From positions 620,001 to 684,000 of the forward strand of contig NZ_CP126271.1 of assembly GCF_003234655.2 (NCBI RefSeq): a stretch of DNA of 64,000 nt, written 5' to 3'. The stretch is from Curtobacterium sp. MCLR17_007. Lineage in GTDB: Bacteria > Actinomycetota > Actinomycetes > Actinomycetales > Microbacteriaceae. The position numbers and the translations under genes were made by a program. Positions 8,652 through 16,611 of the stretch are shown in pieces; positions within the stretch are counted from its first letter, which is position 1, and every line of letters starts with the position of its first letter. The notes under the pieces were generated by a model. It searched no databases and was not told the origin of the DNA. It saw nothing but the letters and a program-made list of their open reading frames with translations.

Positions 8652-9506
8652 GTGAGCCGTCGCAAGGCCTGGAACGCCGATCCCGAACCGCTCCTCCGCG
8701 TCGACGAGGGGTTCCGGCTCGCCGACGTCGACCCCGAGGGCACCCCCGGGTTCCCCGGCCGCAAGATCGACGGGCTCGAGTCGCTGGCCGCCGGCGCCGA
8801 TCGGCTCGCCGCGCTCCAGGAACGCCTCTGGGCCGCGGCCACGACCGGCGACGAGCGCCGCGTGCTGCTCGTCCTGCAGGCTATGGACACCGCGGGCAAG
8901 GGCGGGATCGTCTCGCACGTCGTGGGCGCCGTCGACCCGAACGGGGTCCACTACGCGGGCTTCAAGGCGCCGACGGCCGAGGAGCGAGCGCACGACTTCC
9001 TCTGGCGCGTCGAGCAGCAGCTGCCCGGTGCCGGACAGCTCGGCGTGTTCGACCGCTCGCACTACGAGGACGTCCTCATCCAGCGCGTCCGCTCCTTCGC
9101 GCCGCCGGAGGAGATCGAACGTCGCTACGGGGCGATCGTCGACTTCGAGACGCGTCTGGCCGAGCAGGGGACGACCATCGTCAAGGTCATGCTGCACATC
9201 TCGAAGGACGAGCAGCGTGCCCGACTCGGCGACCGCCTCGACCGCCCCGACAAGCACTGGAAGTTCAACCCGGGCGACATCGACGAGCGCCTGCTCTGGG
9301 ACGAGTACCAGGACGCCTACCAGGTCGTCTTCGACCGCACCTCGACCGCGGTCGCGCCCTGGTACGTCGTGCCGGCGAACCGCAAGTGGTACGCGCGGCT
9401 CGCCGTCCAGCAGCTCCTGCTGCGCGCGCTCGAGGACATGCACCTGTCCTGGCCCGCCGCCGACTTCGACGTGGCCGAGCAGCGACAGCGACTCGCCGAG
9501 TCCTGA
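8652..9506 (+). CDS. Polyphosphate kinase 2 family protein (PPK2)
   Basis: A 284-aa PPK2-type phosphotransferase that uses inorganic polyphosphate to phosphorylate nucleotides (AMP or ADP). Walker A is DTAGKGG (about 79-85), Walker B is FDRSHYED (about 133-140), and the lid-region arginines lie in DRLDRPDKHWKFN. Length fits single-domain class I/III PPK2. GTG at 8652 has GGAGG eight bases upstream. The exact nucleotide preference cannot be read from sequence. It is monocistronic, followed by a short hairpin and the helicase promoter. Confidence 0.9.
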   Translation: MSRRKAWNADPEPLLRVDEGFRLADVDPEGTPGFPGRKIDGLESLAAGADRLAALQERLWAAATTGDERRVLLVLQAMDTAGKGGIVSHVVGAVDPNGVHYAGFKAPTAEERAHDFLWRVEQQLPGAGQLGVFDRSHYEDVLIQRVRSFAPPEEIERRYGAIVDFETRLAEQGTTIVKVMLHISKDEQRARLGDRLDRPDKHWKFNPGDIDERLLWDEYQDAYQVVFDRTSTAVAPWYVVPANRKWYARLAVQQLLLRALEDMHLSWPAADFDVAEQRQRLAES

Positions 9507-9523
9507 TCCGGCGCGGTCGGACG

Positions 9524-9542
9524 GGAGGCCCCGCTCGCCTCC
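9524..9542. terminator. Weak hairpin after PPK2 within a GGACGGGAGGC element
   Basis: GGAGGC (9524-9529) and GCCTCC (9537-9542) with a 7-nt loop, 18 bp after the PPK2 stop, no U-tract. The left arm lies in one copy of the recurring word GGACGGGAGGC. Confidence 0.35.
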
Positions 9543-9569
9543 GCCACACCCCGCGCGAGCCAGCGGGGC

Positions 9570-9598
9570 TGGCCAACGCGTGTCGTGTCGCGTAGACT
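9570..9598 (+). promoter_or_regulatory. Predicted promoter of the DEAD-box helicase gene
   Basis: TGGCCA (9570-9575), 17-bp spacer, TAGACT (9593-9598). If correct the mRNA has a leader of about 165 nt before the ATG at 9772, in contrast to the leaderless genes around it. Long leaders are common for cold-inducible helicase genes; no gene is seen in it. Confidence 0.45.
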
Positions 9599-9771
9599 CC
9601 TTCGGTCGGCCTTCGACACCGTGGCTGCGAGCCGCGGACGTGTTTGGGTGTTGTGTAGTTCGAGGGCTGGAATCACGTCGATCGACGACGGGATGAACCC
9701 CCTCGCCACGAACCGCCCCCGCCGATGTCGCTGCCGGGCTGCGTGGTACGTCTGCACCCCGGAAAGAACAC

Positions 9772-11955
9772 ATGGCCCCGTACGACAAGGGCGCGGACAA
9801 GCGCGCCTCCGATCGAACCCGTCACCCGAACGGCACCCCCGCCGCTCGCTCGAGCAAGCACCGTGGCTTCCGCGCCGCCGAGCCGACCGCTCCCCGCCAG
9901 AAGCAGCGTTGGGACGCCGACGAGCGTCGCAACCGCTCCTCGCAGAGCGATCGTCCGAGCCGCCCGAACTGGGACCCCCGCGACAGCCGCGGCAGCCGTC
10001 CCGCGTGGGAGCCCCGCGGCGCCGGTCGTCCCACCCGTGGCGACGACCGCGCGCCCCGTCGCTTCGACCGTGACGAGCGTGCTCCGCGCTCGTTCAACCG
10101 TGACGATCGCGCACCTCGTCGCGATGACCGTGACGACCGTCCGGCCCGTCGGTTCGACCGCGACGACCGTGCCCCGCGCACGTTCGACCGCGACGGTCGT
10201 GCGCCCCGTCGTGACAACGACGCTCCCTACTCGCACGGCCGTCCCGACGCTCCGCAAGCTCCGCGTCGCGCCGGAACCGGCTCGCAGGGGCCCAGTGCCC
10301 CGCGTCGGTTCGACCGTGACGAGCGTGCCCCGCGCACGTTCGACCGCGACGGTCGTGCGCCCCGTCGTGACAGCGACGAGCGTGCCCCGCGTCGGTTCGA
10401 CCGTGACGACCGCGCCCCGCGGAGCTTCAACCGTGATGACCGTGCGCCCCGTCGTGACAGCGACGATCGCGCACCCCGTCGGTTTGACCGCGACGACCGC
10501 GCGCCGCGTTCGTTCAACCGCGACGATCGCGCCCCTCGCCGCGATGACCGCGACGAGCGTCCGACCCGTCGGTTCGACCGTGACGAGCGCGCCCCGCGCT
10601 CCTTCAACCGTGACGATCGCGCACCTCGTCGCGACGCGGACGACCGTCCGGCCCGTCGCTTCGACCGCAACGACCGCGACGCTCCCGCTGCCCGCGGTGG
10701 CCACTTCGTCCCCGCCGACGACGTCAAGCTCGAGAAGCTCCAGGCCGAGGCCACCGTCGCGGCCGACGTCGAGGGCGTGAGCTTCGGCGACCTCGGCATC
10801 GGCGGCAACATCACCCGCGTCCTCGCCGAGCTCGGCGCCACCAGCCCGTTCCCGATCCAGGCGGCGACGATCCCCGACGTGCTCGCCGGCAAGGACGTCC
10901 TCGGCCGTGGCCGCACGGGCTCCGGCAAGACCATCGCGTTCGGCGCCCCGCTCGTCGAGAAGCTCATGGAGCACGGCGGCGGCACGAAGCGCAAGATGGG
11001 CCGCGCCCCCCGCGCGCTCATCCTGGCCCCCACGCGCGAGCTCGCCCTGCAGATCGACCGCACGGTGCAGCCCATCGCCCGCTCGGTCGGGCTGTTCACG
11101 ACGCAGATCTACGGCGGCGTGCCGTACGGCCGTCAAGAGGGAGCGCTCGAGCGTGGCGTCGACATCATCGTCGGCACGCCCGGTCGCGTGCAGGACCTCA
11201 TGAACAAGGGGAAGCTCGACCTCAGCGAGGTCGTCATCTCCGTGCTCGACGAGGCCGACCACATGTGCGATCTCGGGTTCCTCGAGCCCGTGCAGGAGAT
11301 CCTCGAGGCGACGGCCCAGGTCACGCCCCAGGGCAACCGCGCCCAGAAGCTGCTGTTCAGCGCGACGCTCGACACCCAGGTGGCGGCGCTCGTCGAGCAG
11401 TTCCTGCACGAGCCGAGCGTGCACGAGGTCGCCGGCGAGGACCAGGCGTCCTCGACGATCGACCACCGCGTGCTCGTGGTCGAGCAGCGCCAGAAGGACC
11501 AGCTGCTCGAGGAGCTCGTGGCCGGTGACGGCAAGACGATCGTCTTCGCCCGCACCCGTGCCTACGCCGAGCGTCTCGCCGACCAGTTCGAGGACGCCGG
11601 CATCCGCGCGACCTCGCTGCACGGTGACCTGAACCAGGCGCGACGCACGCGCAACCTGCAGCTGCTGACCAGCGGCCGCGTCAACGTGCTCGTCGCGACC
11701 GACGTCGCCGCCCGCGGCATCCACGTCGACGACGTCTCGCTCGTCGTGCAGGCCGATGCGCCGGACGACTACAAGGCGTACATGCACCGCTCGGGCCGCA
11801 CGGGTCGTGCCGGCAAGGAGGGCACCGTCGTCACGATCGTCCCGCGTGGTCGGGTGCGCAAGATCGAGGGCATCCTCGAGCGCGCCGAGATCGAGGCGGA
11901 CCTGGTGCAGGCCGCACCCGGTGACGGCATCGTGGCGGAGCTCGCCGCCCGCTGA
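9772..11955 (+). CDS. DEAD-box RNA helicase with long Arg/Asp repeat N-terminus
   Basis: A 727-aa ATP-dependent RNA helicase. The two RecA domains occupy about 330-700: Q motif FPIQ (about 360), Walker A GRTGSGKT (about 381-388), DEAD in VLDEADHM (about 493), SAT in LFSATLD (about 527), and HRSGRTGRAG (about 672). Residues 1-315 are a disordered tail made of repeated RFDRDDRAPRSFNRDDRAPRRD-type units; most relatives carry the basic tail at the C-terminus instead. Such tails bind RNA and can drive condensates. The start is AUG after GGAAAG. Probably assists ribosome assembly or RNA decay, especially in the cold (inferred). Confidence 0.9.
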   Translation: MAPYDKGADKRASDRTRHPNGTPAARSSKHRGFRAAEPTAPRQKQRWDADERRNRSSQSDRPSRPNWDPRDSRGSRPAWEPRGAGRPTRGDDRAPRRFDRDERAPRSFNRDDRAPRRDDRDDRPARRFDRDDRAPRTFDRDGRAPRRDNDAPYSHGRPDAPQAPRRAGTGSQGPSAPRRFDRDERAPRTFDRDGRAPRRDSDERAPRRFDRDDRAPRSFNRDDRAPRRDSDDRAPRRFDRDDRAPRSFNRDDRAPRRDDRDERPTRRFDRDERAPRSFNRDDRAPRRDADDRPARRFDRNDRDAPAARGGHFVPADDVKLEKLQAEATVAADVEGVSFGDLGIGGNITRVLAELGATSPFPIQAATIPDVLAGKDVLGRGRTGSGKTIAFGAPLVEKLMEHGGGTKRKMGRAPRALILAPTRELALQIDRTVQPIARSVGLFTTQIYGGVPYGRQEGALERGVDIIVGTPGRVQDLMNKGKLDLSEVVISVLDEADHMCDLGFLEPVQEILEATAQVTPQGNRAQKLLFSATLDTQVAALVEQFLHEPSVHEVAGEDQASSTIDHRVLVVEQRQKDQLLEELVAGDGKTIVFARTRAYAERLADQFEDAGIRATSLHGDLNQARRTRNLQLLTSGRVNVLVATDVAARGIHVDDVSLVVQADAPDDYKAYMHRSGRTGRAGKEGTVVTIVPRGRVRKIEGILERAEIEADLVQAAPGDGIVAELAAR
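10048..10680 (+). repeat. Coding repeats in the helicase tail
   Basis: Roughly fifteen degenerate units encoding (R/N)FDRD(D/E)RAPR(S/T/R)F and NRDDRAPRRD, with near-identical DNA stretches such as CGCGACGACCGTGC. Likely to vary in copy number between strains by slippage. Confidence 0.8.
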
Positions 11956-11968
11956 CGCCGAGCAGCGC

Positions 11969-12041
11969 CACGGGACGCCGCGACCACGACGGGACGCCGC
12001 GTCCACGACGGGACGCCGCGTCCACGACGAAACGCCGCCAG
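11969..12041. repeat. 19-bp tandem repeats before the helicase terminator
   Basis: Units CACGACGGGACGCCGCGTC at 11985-12003 and 12004-12022, with diverged copies at 11969-11984 and 12023-12041. The last copy forms the left arm of the terminator, suggesting the repeats arose by duplication of it. Confidence 0.75.
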
Positions 12042-12060
12042 TGATGGCGGCGTTTCGTCG
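12025..12060. terminator. Strong bidirectional hairpin, helicase / DinB genes
   Basis: A perfect 16-bp stem (12025-12040 with 12045-12060) and GTGA loop between convergent genes. The stem itself contains AAA/TTT near its base, giving a short U run on each strand. Confidence 0.85.
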
Positions 12061-12125
12061 TTCCGGCGGCGTCTCGAGGACCGGACGTGCGGGACGGACC
12101 CGGCCCGGGCCTCCAGTCCGGAGGG

Positions 12126-12635
12126 TCAGGCGTTGAAGAACAGCAGTCCGCGCGCGTAGCCGGCCTGGCCGGCGTGCTGGGTGCAGTCGTTGAGGATGCT
12201 CACGATGCGGCTGCCGGCGGTCACGGGCGGGTCCCACGCATCGTCGACGACCGGGTCGAGGTCATCCGGGCCGAGTGTGCGCAGGTACGCGACGGTGCGC
12301 TCGTGCACGGCGTCGAGGTAGCCGGTGAGCAGCGCGGCGGACGCGCGCACACGTCCGACGTCGTCGCGCGACATGCCGTACCCGAGGGCCTCCGCGGGGA
12401 ACGGCAGCCCGAACCGGTCGTACCAGCCGTCCGCGGTCCAGACCTGCTCGGAGCCCGCCAGGTCGGCGATCTGTGCGTCCTGGCCGCGGGCGATGTGCCA
12501 GGCGAGCCACGCGAGCGTGTTCGCCCCGGCGGCGGGGCGGGCGGCGAGCTGGTCCTCGGAGAGCCCGTCGACGGCGCGGCTGACTGTCTCCGGGACGCGG
12601 GAGAACGCTTCGATGAGGACTTCACTGGGGGTCAT
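12126..12635 (-). CDS. DinB/DUF664-family protein
   Basis: A 169-aa four-helix-bundle protein of the DinB superfamily: WLAWHIARGQDAQ (His about 47) and TQHAGQAGYARG (His about 154) provide the usual metal-binding histidines. Members include thiol (mycothiol)-dependent transferases. ATG at 12635 is preceded by TACCGT seven bases upstream, so it is probably leaderless. Substrate unknown. Convergent with the helicase gene; the MarR gene behind it runs the same way. Confidence 0.8.
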   Translation of the reverse strand: MTPSEVLIEAFSRVPETVSRAVDGLSEDQLAARPAAGANTLAWLAWHIARGQDAQIADLAGSEQVWTADGWYDRFGLPFPAEALGYGMSRDDVGRVRASAALLTGYLDAVHERTVAYLRTLGPDDLDPVVDDAWDPPVTAGSRIVSILNDCTQHAGQAGYARGLLFFNA

Positions 12636-12668
12636 GCCCCCGACGGTACGCCCGTGCGCTGCCGCTGC

Positions 12669-13199
12669 TCAGGCTCCGTGGGCGGCCGATCGGCGACCGA
12701 GTTCCTCGGCGAGGCGGGTGAACGCGTCGGTCAGTGCCGCGCGTTCTGCCGGAGGGACGACCTCGCGGAACGACGCCGAGTAGACCGCACCGATCTGTCG
12801 TGCCACCGTCTCGCCGGACGGCGTCAGGTGGAGCAGGATGCTGCGCCGGTCGTTCGGGTTGGGGCGGCGTTCGATGTGTCCACGCTGCTCGAGCCGGTCG
12901 ATCAACGACGTCATCGCACCCGTCGAGAGCTCGAGGTACTCGCCCGACTGCTTCGGGGTGACGCCCTCGCCGTCGGCCGAGGCCAGGAAGAAGACGAACC
13001 GGCTGTCCGTGGCGTTGAGGCCCCGGCTCTGGCTCTCGTGGTGGAGCACCCGCGCGTGCTGCGTCTGCATCAGACGGAACGCGGTCATCAGGCGGCCCAG
13101 GTCGGTGTCGGCGACGCCGTCGACCGTCGCGGTGACGGGGGAGGACGGCGCGGGACGATCGTCGACGGCTGGGACTGCGGTGATGCGGGTGTCCGTCAT
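12669..13199 (-). CDS. MarR-family regulator
   Basis: A 176-aa MarR winged-helix protein: recognition helix region EYLELSTGAMTSLIDRLEQRG (about 93-113) followed by the wing PNPNDRRSILLHLT. It has a longer disordered N-terminus (about 30 aa). A perfect 9-3-9 palindrome upstream (13267-13287) is very likely its own operator. The target genes may include the downstream DinB gene or only itself. Confidence 0.88.
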   Translation of the reverse strand: MTDTRITAVPAVDDRPAPSSPVTATVDGVADTDLGRLMTAFRLMQTQHARVLHHESQSRGLNATDSRFVFFLASADGEGVTPKQSGEYLELSTGAMTSLIDRLEQRGHIERRPNPNDRRSILLHLTPSGETVARQIGAVYSASFREVVPPAERAALTDAFTRLAEELGRRSAAHGA

Positions 13200-13266
13200 C
13201 GATGCTCTTCTCGGGTGGGTGACGCGGGGGAGGCACGGGCATGCCTCGGTACGGCTCAGTCAACAA

Positions 13267-13287
13267 GTATCTCAACGATTGAGATAC
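13267..13287. promoter_or_regulatory. Perfect MarR-type operator
   Basis: GTATCTCAA (13267-13275), CGA, TTGAGATAC (13279-13287): a perfect palindrome with TTGAGATA half-sites, 68 bp upstream of the MarR start, AT-rich in a GC-rich background. Confidence 0.8.
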
Positions 13288-13457
13288 CCCCAGCAGTGGG
13301 GGCACCGCACGTCTTGTGAGCATCACGGCGCGCAAGTAACTTGATCGTCGTACCGAACCAGTACACGGCACCACGCACCACCACGGCCTGCAGCGCGACC
13401 AACCACCGCGGATCCGGGCCACCCACCGATCAGATCTCTTCCTCCGGGAGTACCGCC

Positions 13458-14063
13458 ATGTCTCGTGTCACCCCTCGCGCCGCTCGTCTCGCCGCCTGGA
13501 TCGCCATCCCCGCCGCCCTCGTCGCATCGGGTGCCGTCGTCTCCACCGCCTCGTACTCCGCCTTCTCGGCGACCACGGTGAACCCGACCAGCAACTGGAC
13601 CGCCGGTTCCGTCGCCCTCGCCGACGACGACAACAACACCGCGCTGTTCACCGCCACCGGCCTGAAGCCCGGGTCGACCGGTGCGAACTGCATCACGGTG
13701 ACCTCGACCGGCTCGCTCGCGTCGACCGTCAAGCTCTACGCCACCAACGCGCAGACCACGAGCGCACTCGCCTCGAACACCGCGATCGTCATCGAGCAGG
13801 GCACGGGCGGCGGCTTCGGCTCGTGCACGGGCTTCACGCCTGCTGCCACCAACGGCACGCTGACGCCGGCGAACACCACGCTCGCGAGCTTCGCCTCCGG
13901 CAGCACGAGCTTCGCCAACGGCCTCGGCACCTGGGCGCCGACCGGCACCGCCTCCGAGTCCCGCGTGTACCGCATCACCTACACGGTCTCGGCCACCGCG
14001 CCGAACTCGGTCCAGGGCACCACCGCTTCGCTCGGCCTGACCTGGGAGGCCCAGAACAGCTGA
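13458..14063 (+). CDS. SipW-dependent-type secreted surface protein (TasA/camelysin-like)
   Basis: A 200-aa secreted protein with a basic start, a hydrophobic segment (about 11-33) and the post-signal pattern SAFSATTVNPTSNWTAGSV (about 35-52), characteristic of proteins cleaved by SipW-type signal peptidases. The mature part is Thr/Ser/Ala-rich with two cysteines (in NCIT and GSCTG) and predicted beta structure. TasA-type proteins form matrix fibres; that role is inferred here. The ATG at 13458 follows GGGAG. The next gene encodes a SipW-type peptidase, so the two probably work together. Confidence 0.75.
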   Translation: MSRVTPRAARLAAWIAIPAALVASGAVVSTASYSAFSATTVNPTSNWTAGSVALADDDNNTALFTATGLKPGSTGANCITVTSTGSLASTVKLYATNAQTTSALASNTAIVIEQGTGGGFGSCTGFTPAATNGTLTPANTTLASFASGSTSFANGLGTWAPTGTASESRVYRITYTVSATAPNSVQGTTASLGLTWEAQNS

Positions 14064-14143
14064 GCCGGGTCCCGCGCCCGTCGCCGCGTCCCTGCGCGTC
14101 GTCGGGTCCCAGCCCGTCGCCGCGCCCCCACGTGAAGGCAGTC

Positions 14144-15358
14144 ATGGTCACCATCGCAGTGCACGGAGGTCCCGCGCCGCGTGATGCGGTCCGTGACGCC
14201 GTCGAGTGGGGGCGTGTCGTCGTCGCGACCCTCGCCCGCGGGGTGGTCGCGACGCTCCTCGGCCTCGCCCTCTGGGCAGCCGCCCCCGCCGTGATCGGGT
14301 GGCACCCCACCACGGTCATGACCGGCTCGATGGAGCCGCGGCTCCGTCCCGGTGACGTCGTCGTCTCGCGCCCGGTCCCGCCCGCAGAGCTCCGACTCGG
14401 CCAGGTCCTTCTCGCCGACGACCCCGACCAGCCGGGGCACCTCCGCATGCACCGCGCCGTCGCGGCCGGTCCGGACGGGACGATCGTCACGAAGGGCGAC
14501 GCGAACCCGCAGCGCGACTCCACCGCCGTCGAGCGCTCCGCCGTGCGCGGCGTCGGCTTCCTGCGCATCCCCGTGGTCGCGACGCCCATCGTGTGGATGC
14601 GCAGCGGGGAGTGGACGAAGGTCGCGCTGCTCGCCCTGGCCTTCGCCGCGACGCTCTGGTTGTGCACGGTCGACGGGTCGCTCCGGCGGCTGGCCGAGGC
14701 GGGTCCGTCCGACGGCGACGACCCGGAGCGTGATCCAGGCGAGACCGGCGACACCGGCGACACCGGCCTGGAGGCCCTCCTCGCCCCGGCAGCGCCGCCG
14801 CCGTCGACGAGACGGTCCGGACGGCACGTCCTGGTGCGTCGGGACGTCGGCTCGCGCCACGACGTCGGGTCACGCCGGGCGGTCCGCCGTCGGCTGCGCC
14901 GCCGACACCGTCTGGGACGCGGCGGTGCCGCGGCCGCGGTGCTCGTGGTCGCTGCCGGCATCGGCGTGCTGCTGCCCGCGCAGGCGATCGGCGTGCCGTT
15001 CACGACGACCACCGCCACGCAGACCGGCACGATGACGGCGGCGGCGATGCTGCCCGTGACGTCGGTCCGGTGTGCGCCCGAAGCGACCAACACCGTGCGG
15101 GTCTCGTGGGCCCCCAGCTCCACCGCCGTCCGCGGCTACCAGGTGCTGTGGGGGACCGACGTCCTGACGACGACCACGACGACCTCGGCGGTGATCGGTG
15201 GGGCCGGACTGCTCAACCTCGGGTCGACGCGTGCGGTGACGATCCGCTCGCTCGACGTCGGGGCCACGAGCCCGTGGACGGTCGACAGTACTTCGTCCAC
15301 CAACGTCAGGATCGTGGCGGTCGCACTCGGTATCGGGTCGGCGAGCTGCGCGCCGTGA
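14144..15358 (+). CDS. SipW-type signal peptidase I with a C-terminal membrane-anchored extension
   Basis: A 404-aa protein. Residues 1-185 are a signal peptidase of the SipW/ER (S26B) kind: TM at about 25-52, catalytic Ser62 in TGSMEPRLRPGD, His103 in MHRAV replacing the lysine of ordinary bacterial enzymes, GDAN motif at 118-121, second TM at about 157-174. Residues 186-258 are an acidic then very basic linker. A third hydrophobic segment (260-282) ends in PAQAIG and is followed by a Thr-rich outer domain with WAPSSTAVRGYQVLWG, fibronectin-III-like, and Cys310/Cys402. GAAGG-like SD (GAAGG, 14134-14138) fixes the ATG at 14144. The extension resembles a SipW substrate (see findings). Confidence 0.82.
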   Translation: MVTIAVHGGPAPRDAVRDAVEWGRVVVATLARGVVATLLGLALWAAAPAVIGWHPTTVMTGSMEPRLRPGDVVVSRPVPPAELRLGQVLLADDPDQPGHLRMHRAVAAGPDGTIVTKGDANPQRDSTAVERSAVRGVGFLRIPVVATPIVWMRSGEWTKVALLALAFAATLWLCTVDGSLRRLAEAGPSDGDDPERDPGETGDTGDTGLEALLAPAAPPPSTRRSGRHVLVRRDVGSRHDVGSRRAVRRRLRRRHRLGRGGAAAAVLVVAAGIGVLLPAQAIGVPFTTTTATQTGTMTAAAMLPVTSVRCAPEATNTVRVSWAPSSTAVRGYQVLWGTDVLTTTTTTSAVIGGAGLLNLGSTRAVTIRSLDVGATSPWTVDSTSSTNVRIVAVALGIGSASCAP

Positions 15359-15441
15359 CCCCGGCCCCGAGCTGAGCAGGACGATCCACAGGTCCGGGAG
15401 CGGCGCCGCTGGATGTCCGCCGTCGCGGCTACCGTGGCCGC

Positions 15442-16611
15442 ATGCGCATCCTGCACACCGGCGACTGGCACCTCGGCCGCACCCTGCTCGGGGCCGATCT
15501 GCTGCAGCACCAGGCCGCCTTCCTCGACCACCTGGTGGGCGTCGTGGTGCAGCACTCGGTCGACCTGGTCGTCGTCGCGGGTGACGTGTACGACCGCGCG
15601 ATCCCCCCGGTCGACGCGGTCCGCATGCTCTCGACCGTGCTCGAACGCCTGGCCGCCGTGGCGACGGTCGTGGTCACGCCCGGCAACCACGACTCGGCTG
15701 CGCGACTCGGCTTCGGGTCGGGCGTGATGAACCGGCGGGTGCGCATCCTCGCCGAACCTGCACACCTCGGTGACCCGGTGCTCGTCGACGACCCCGACGG
15801 CGCCGTGGCGGTCTACGGCATCCCCTACCTGCAGCCCGACCTGGTGCGACACGCCCTGGCCGCGGTGCCCGACGAACCCCTCGCTCGCTCCCACCAGGCC
15901 GTCGTGGGCGCGGCCGTCGAACGCATCCGAACGGACCTGCAGACACGCCCCGGCACCCGGTCCGTCGTCGTCGCGCACGCGTTCGTCGGTGGCGCCGAGC
16001 CGAGCGACAGCGAACAGGACATCCGGGTGGGCGGGGTCGACCGGGTCGCCGAGTCGGTGTTCGCGGGCTTCGACTACGTCGCGCTCGGGCACCTGCACGG
16101 TCCACAGCGCGTCGGTGCCACGGACCGCGTCCGCTACGCCGGGTCGCCGCTGGCGTTCTCGTTCGGCGAGCGGCACCAGACCAAGTCCGTCACCCTGGTC
16201 GACCTCGACGCCGACGGCAGCGTCACGGTGGAGCTCCTGCCGGTGCCCGTGCCGCGCCCGTTGGTCGACGTGCGCGACACCATCGACGCGATCGAGTCCG
16301 GCGCGCACACGCAGCACGCCGACGCATGGGTCCGCGTCGCCGTCACCGACACCGTGCACCCCGAGCGCATGTACGCCCGCGTCAAGGACCGCTTCCCGCA
16401 CGCCCTCGCGATCACGCACGAACCGGCCGACGCCCCGGCGCGGGCGTCGGGCCGCGCGGTCACGGCGACGTCCGACCCGGTCGAGGTCACCGCCGACTTC
16501 GTCACCTACGCCACCGGCGCCGCCCCGACCCCGGACGAGCACACCGTGCTGCGCGACGCGTACGAAGCCGCCGCGACTGCGCTCTCCGAGCAGGACCGCG
16601 CGGTGCGCTGA
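15442..16611 (+). CDS. sbcD: Exonuclease subunit SbcD
   Basis: A 389-aa Mre11-type metallophosphoesterase: HTGDWHLGR (5-13), GDVYDR (about 48), TPGNHDS (about 78), HAFVGG and GHLHGPQ carry the metal ligands. With SbcC it forms the ATP-dependent nuclease that opens hairpins and processes double-strand breaks. ATG at 15442 has TACCGT six bases upstream (leaderless). Overlaps sbcC by one base (TGATG). Confidence 0.95.
   Translation: MRILHTGDWHLGRTLLGADLLQHQAAFLDHLVGVVVQHSVDLVVVAGDVYDRAIPPVDAVRMLSTVLERLAAVATVVVTPGNHDSAARLGFGSGVMNRRVRILAEPAHLGDPVLVDDPDGAVAVYGIPYLQPDLVRHALAAVPDEPLARSHQAVVGAAVERIRTDLQTRPGTRSVVVAHAFVGGAEPSDSEQDIRVGGVDRVAESVFAGFDYVALGHLHGPQRVGATDRVRYAGSPLAFSFGERHQTKSVTLVDLDADGSVTVELLPVPVPRPLVDVRDTIDAIESGAHTQHADAWVRVAVTDTVHPERMYARVKDRFPHALAITHEPADAPARASGRAVTATSDPVEVTADFVTYATGAAPTPDEHTVLRDAYEAAATALSEQDRAVR

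Noticed and set aside
13341..13457. Upstream start for the SipW-type protein
   Set aside because: The extra 39 residues are polar and would bury the signal segment; ATG 13458 has a ribosome site and gives a normal signal peptide.
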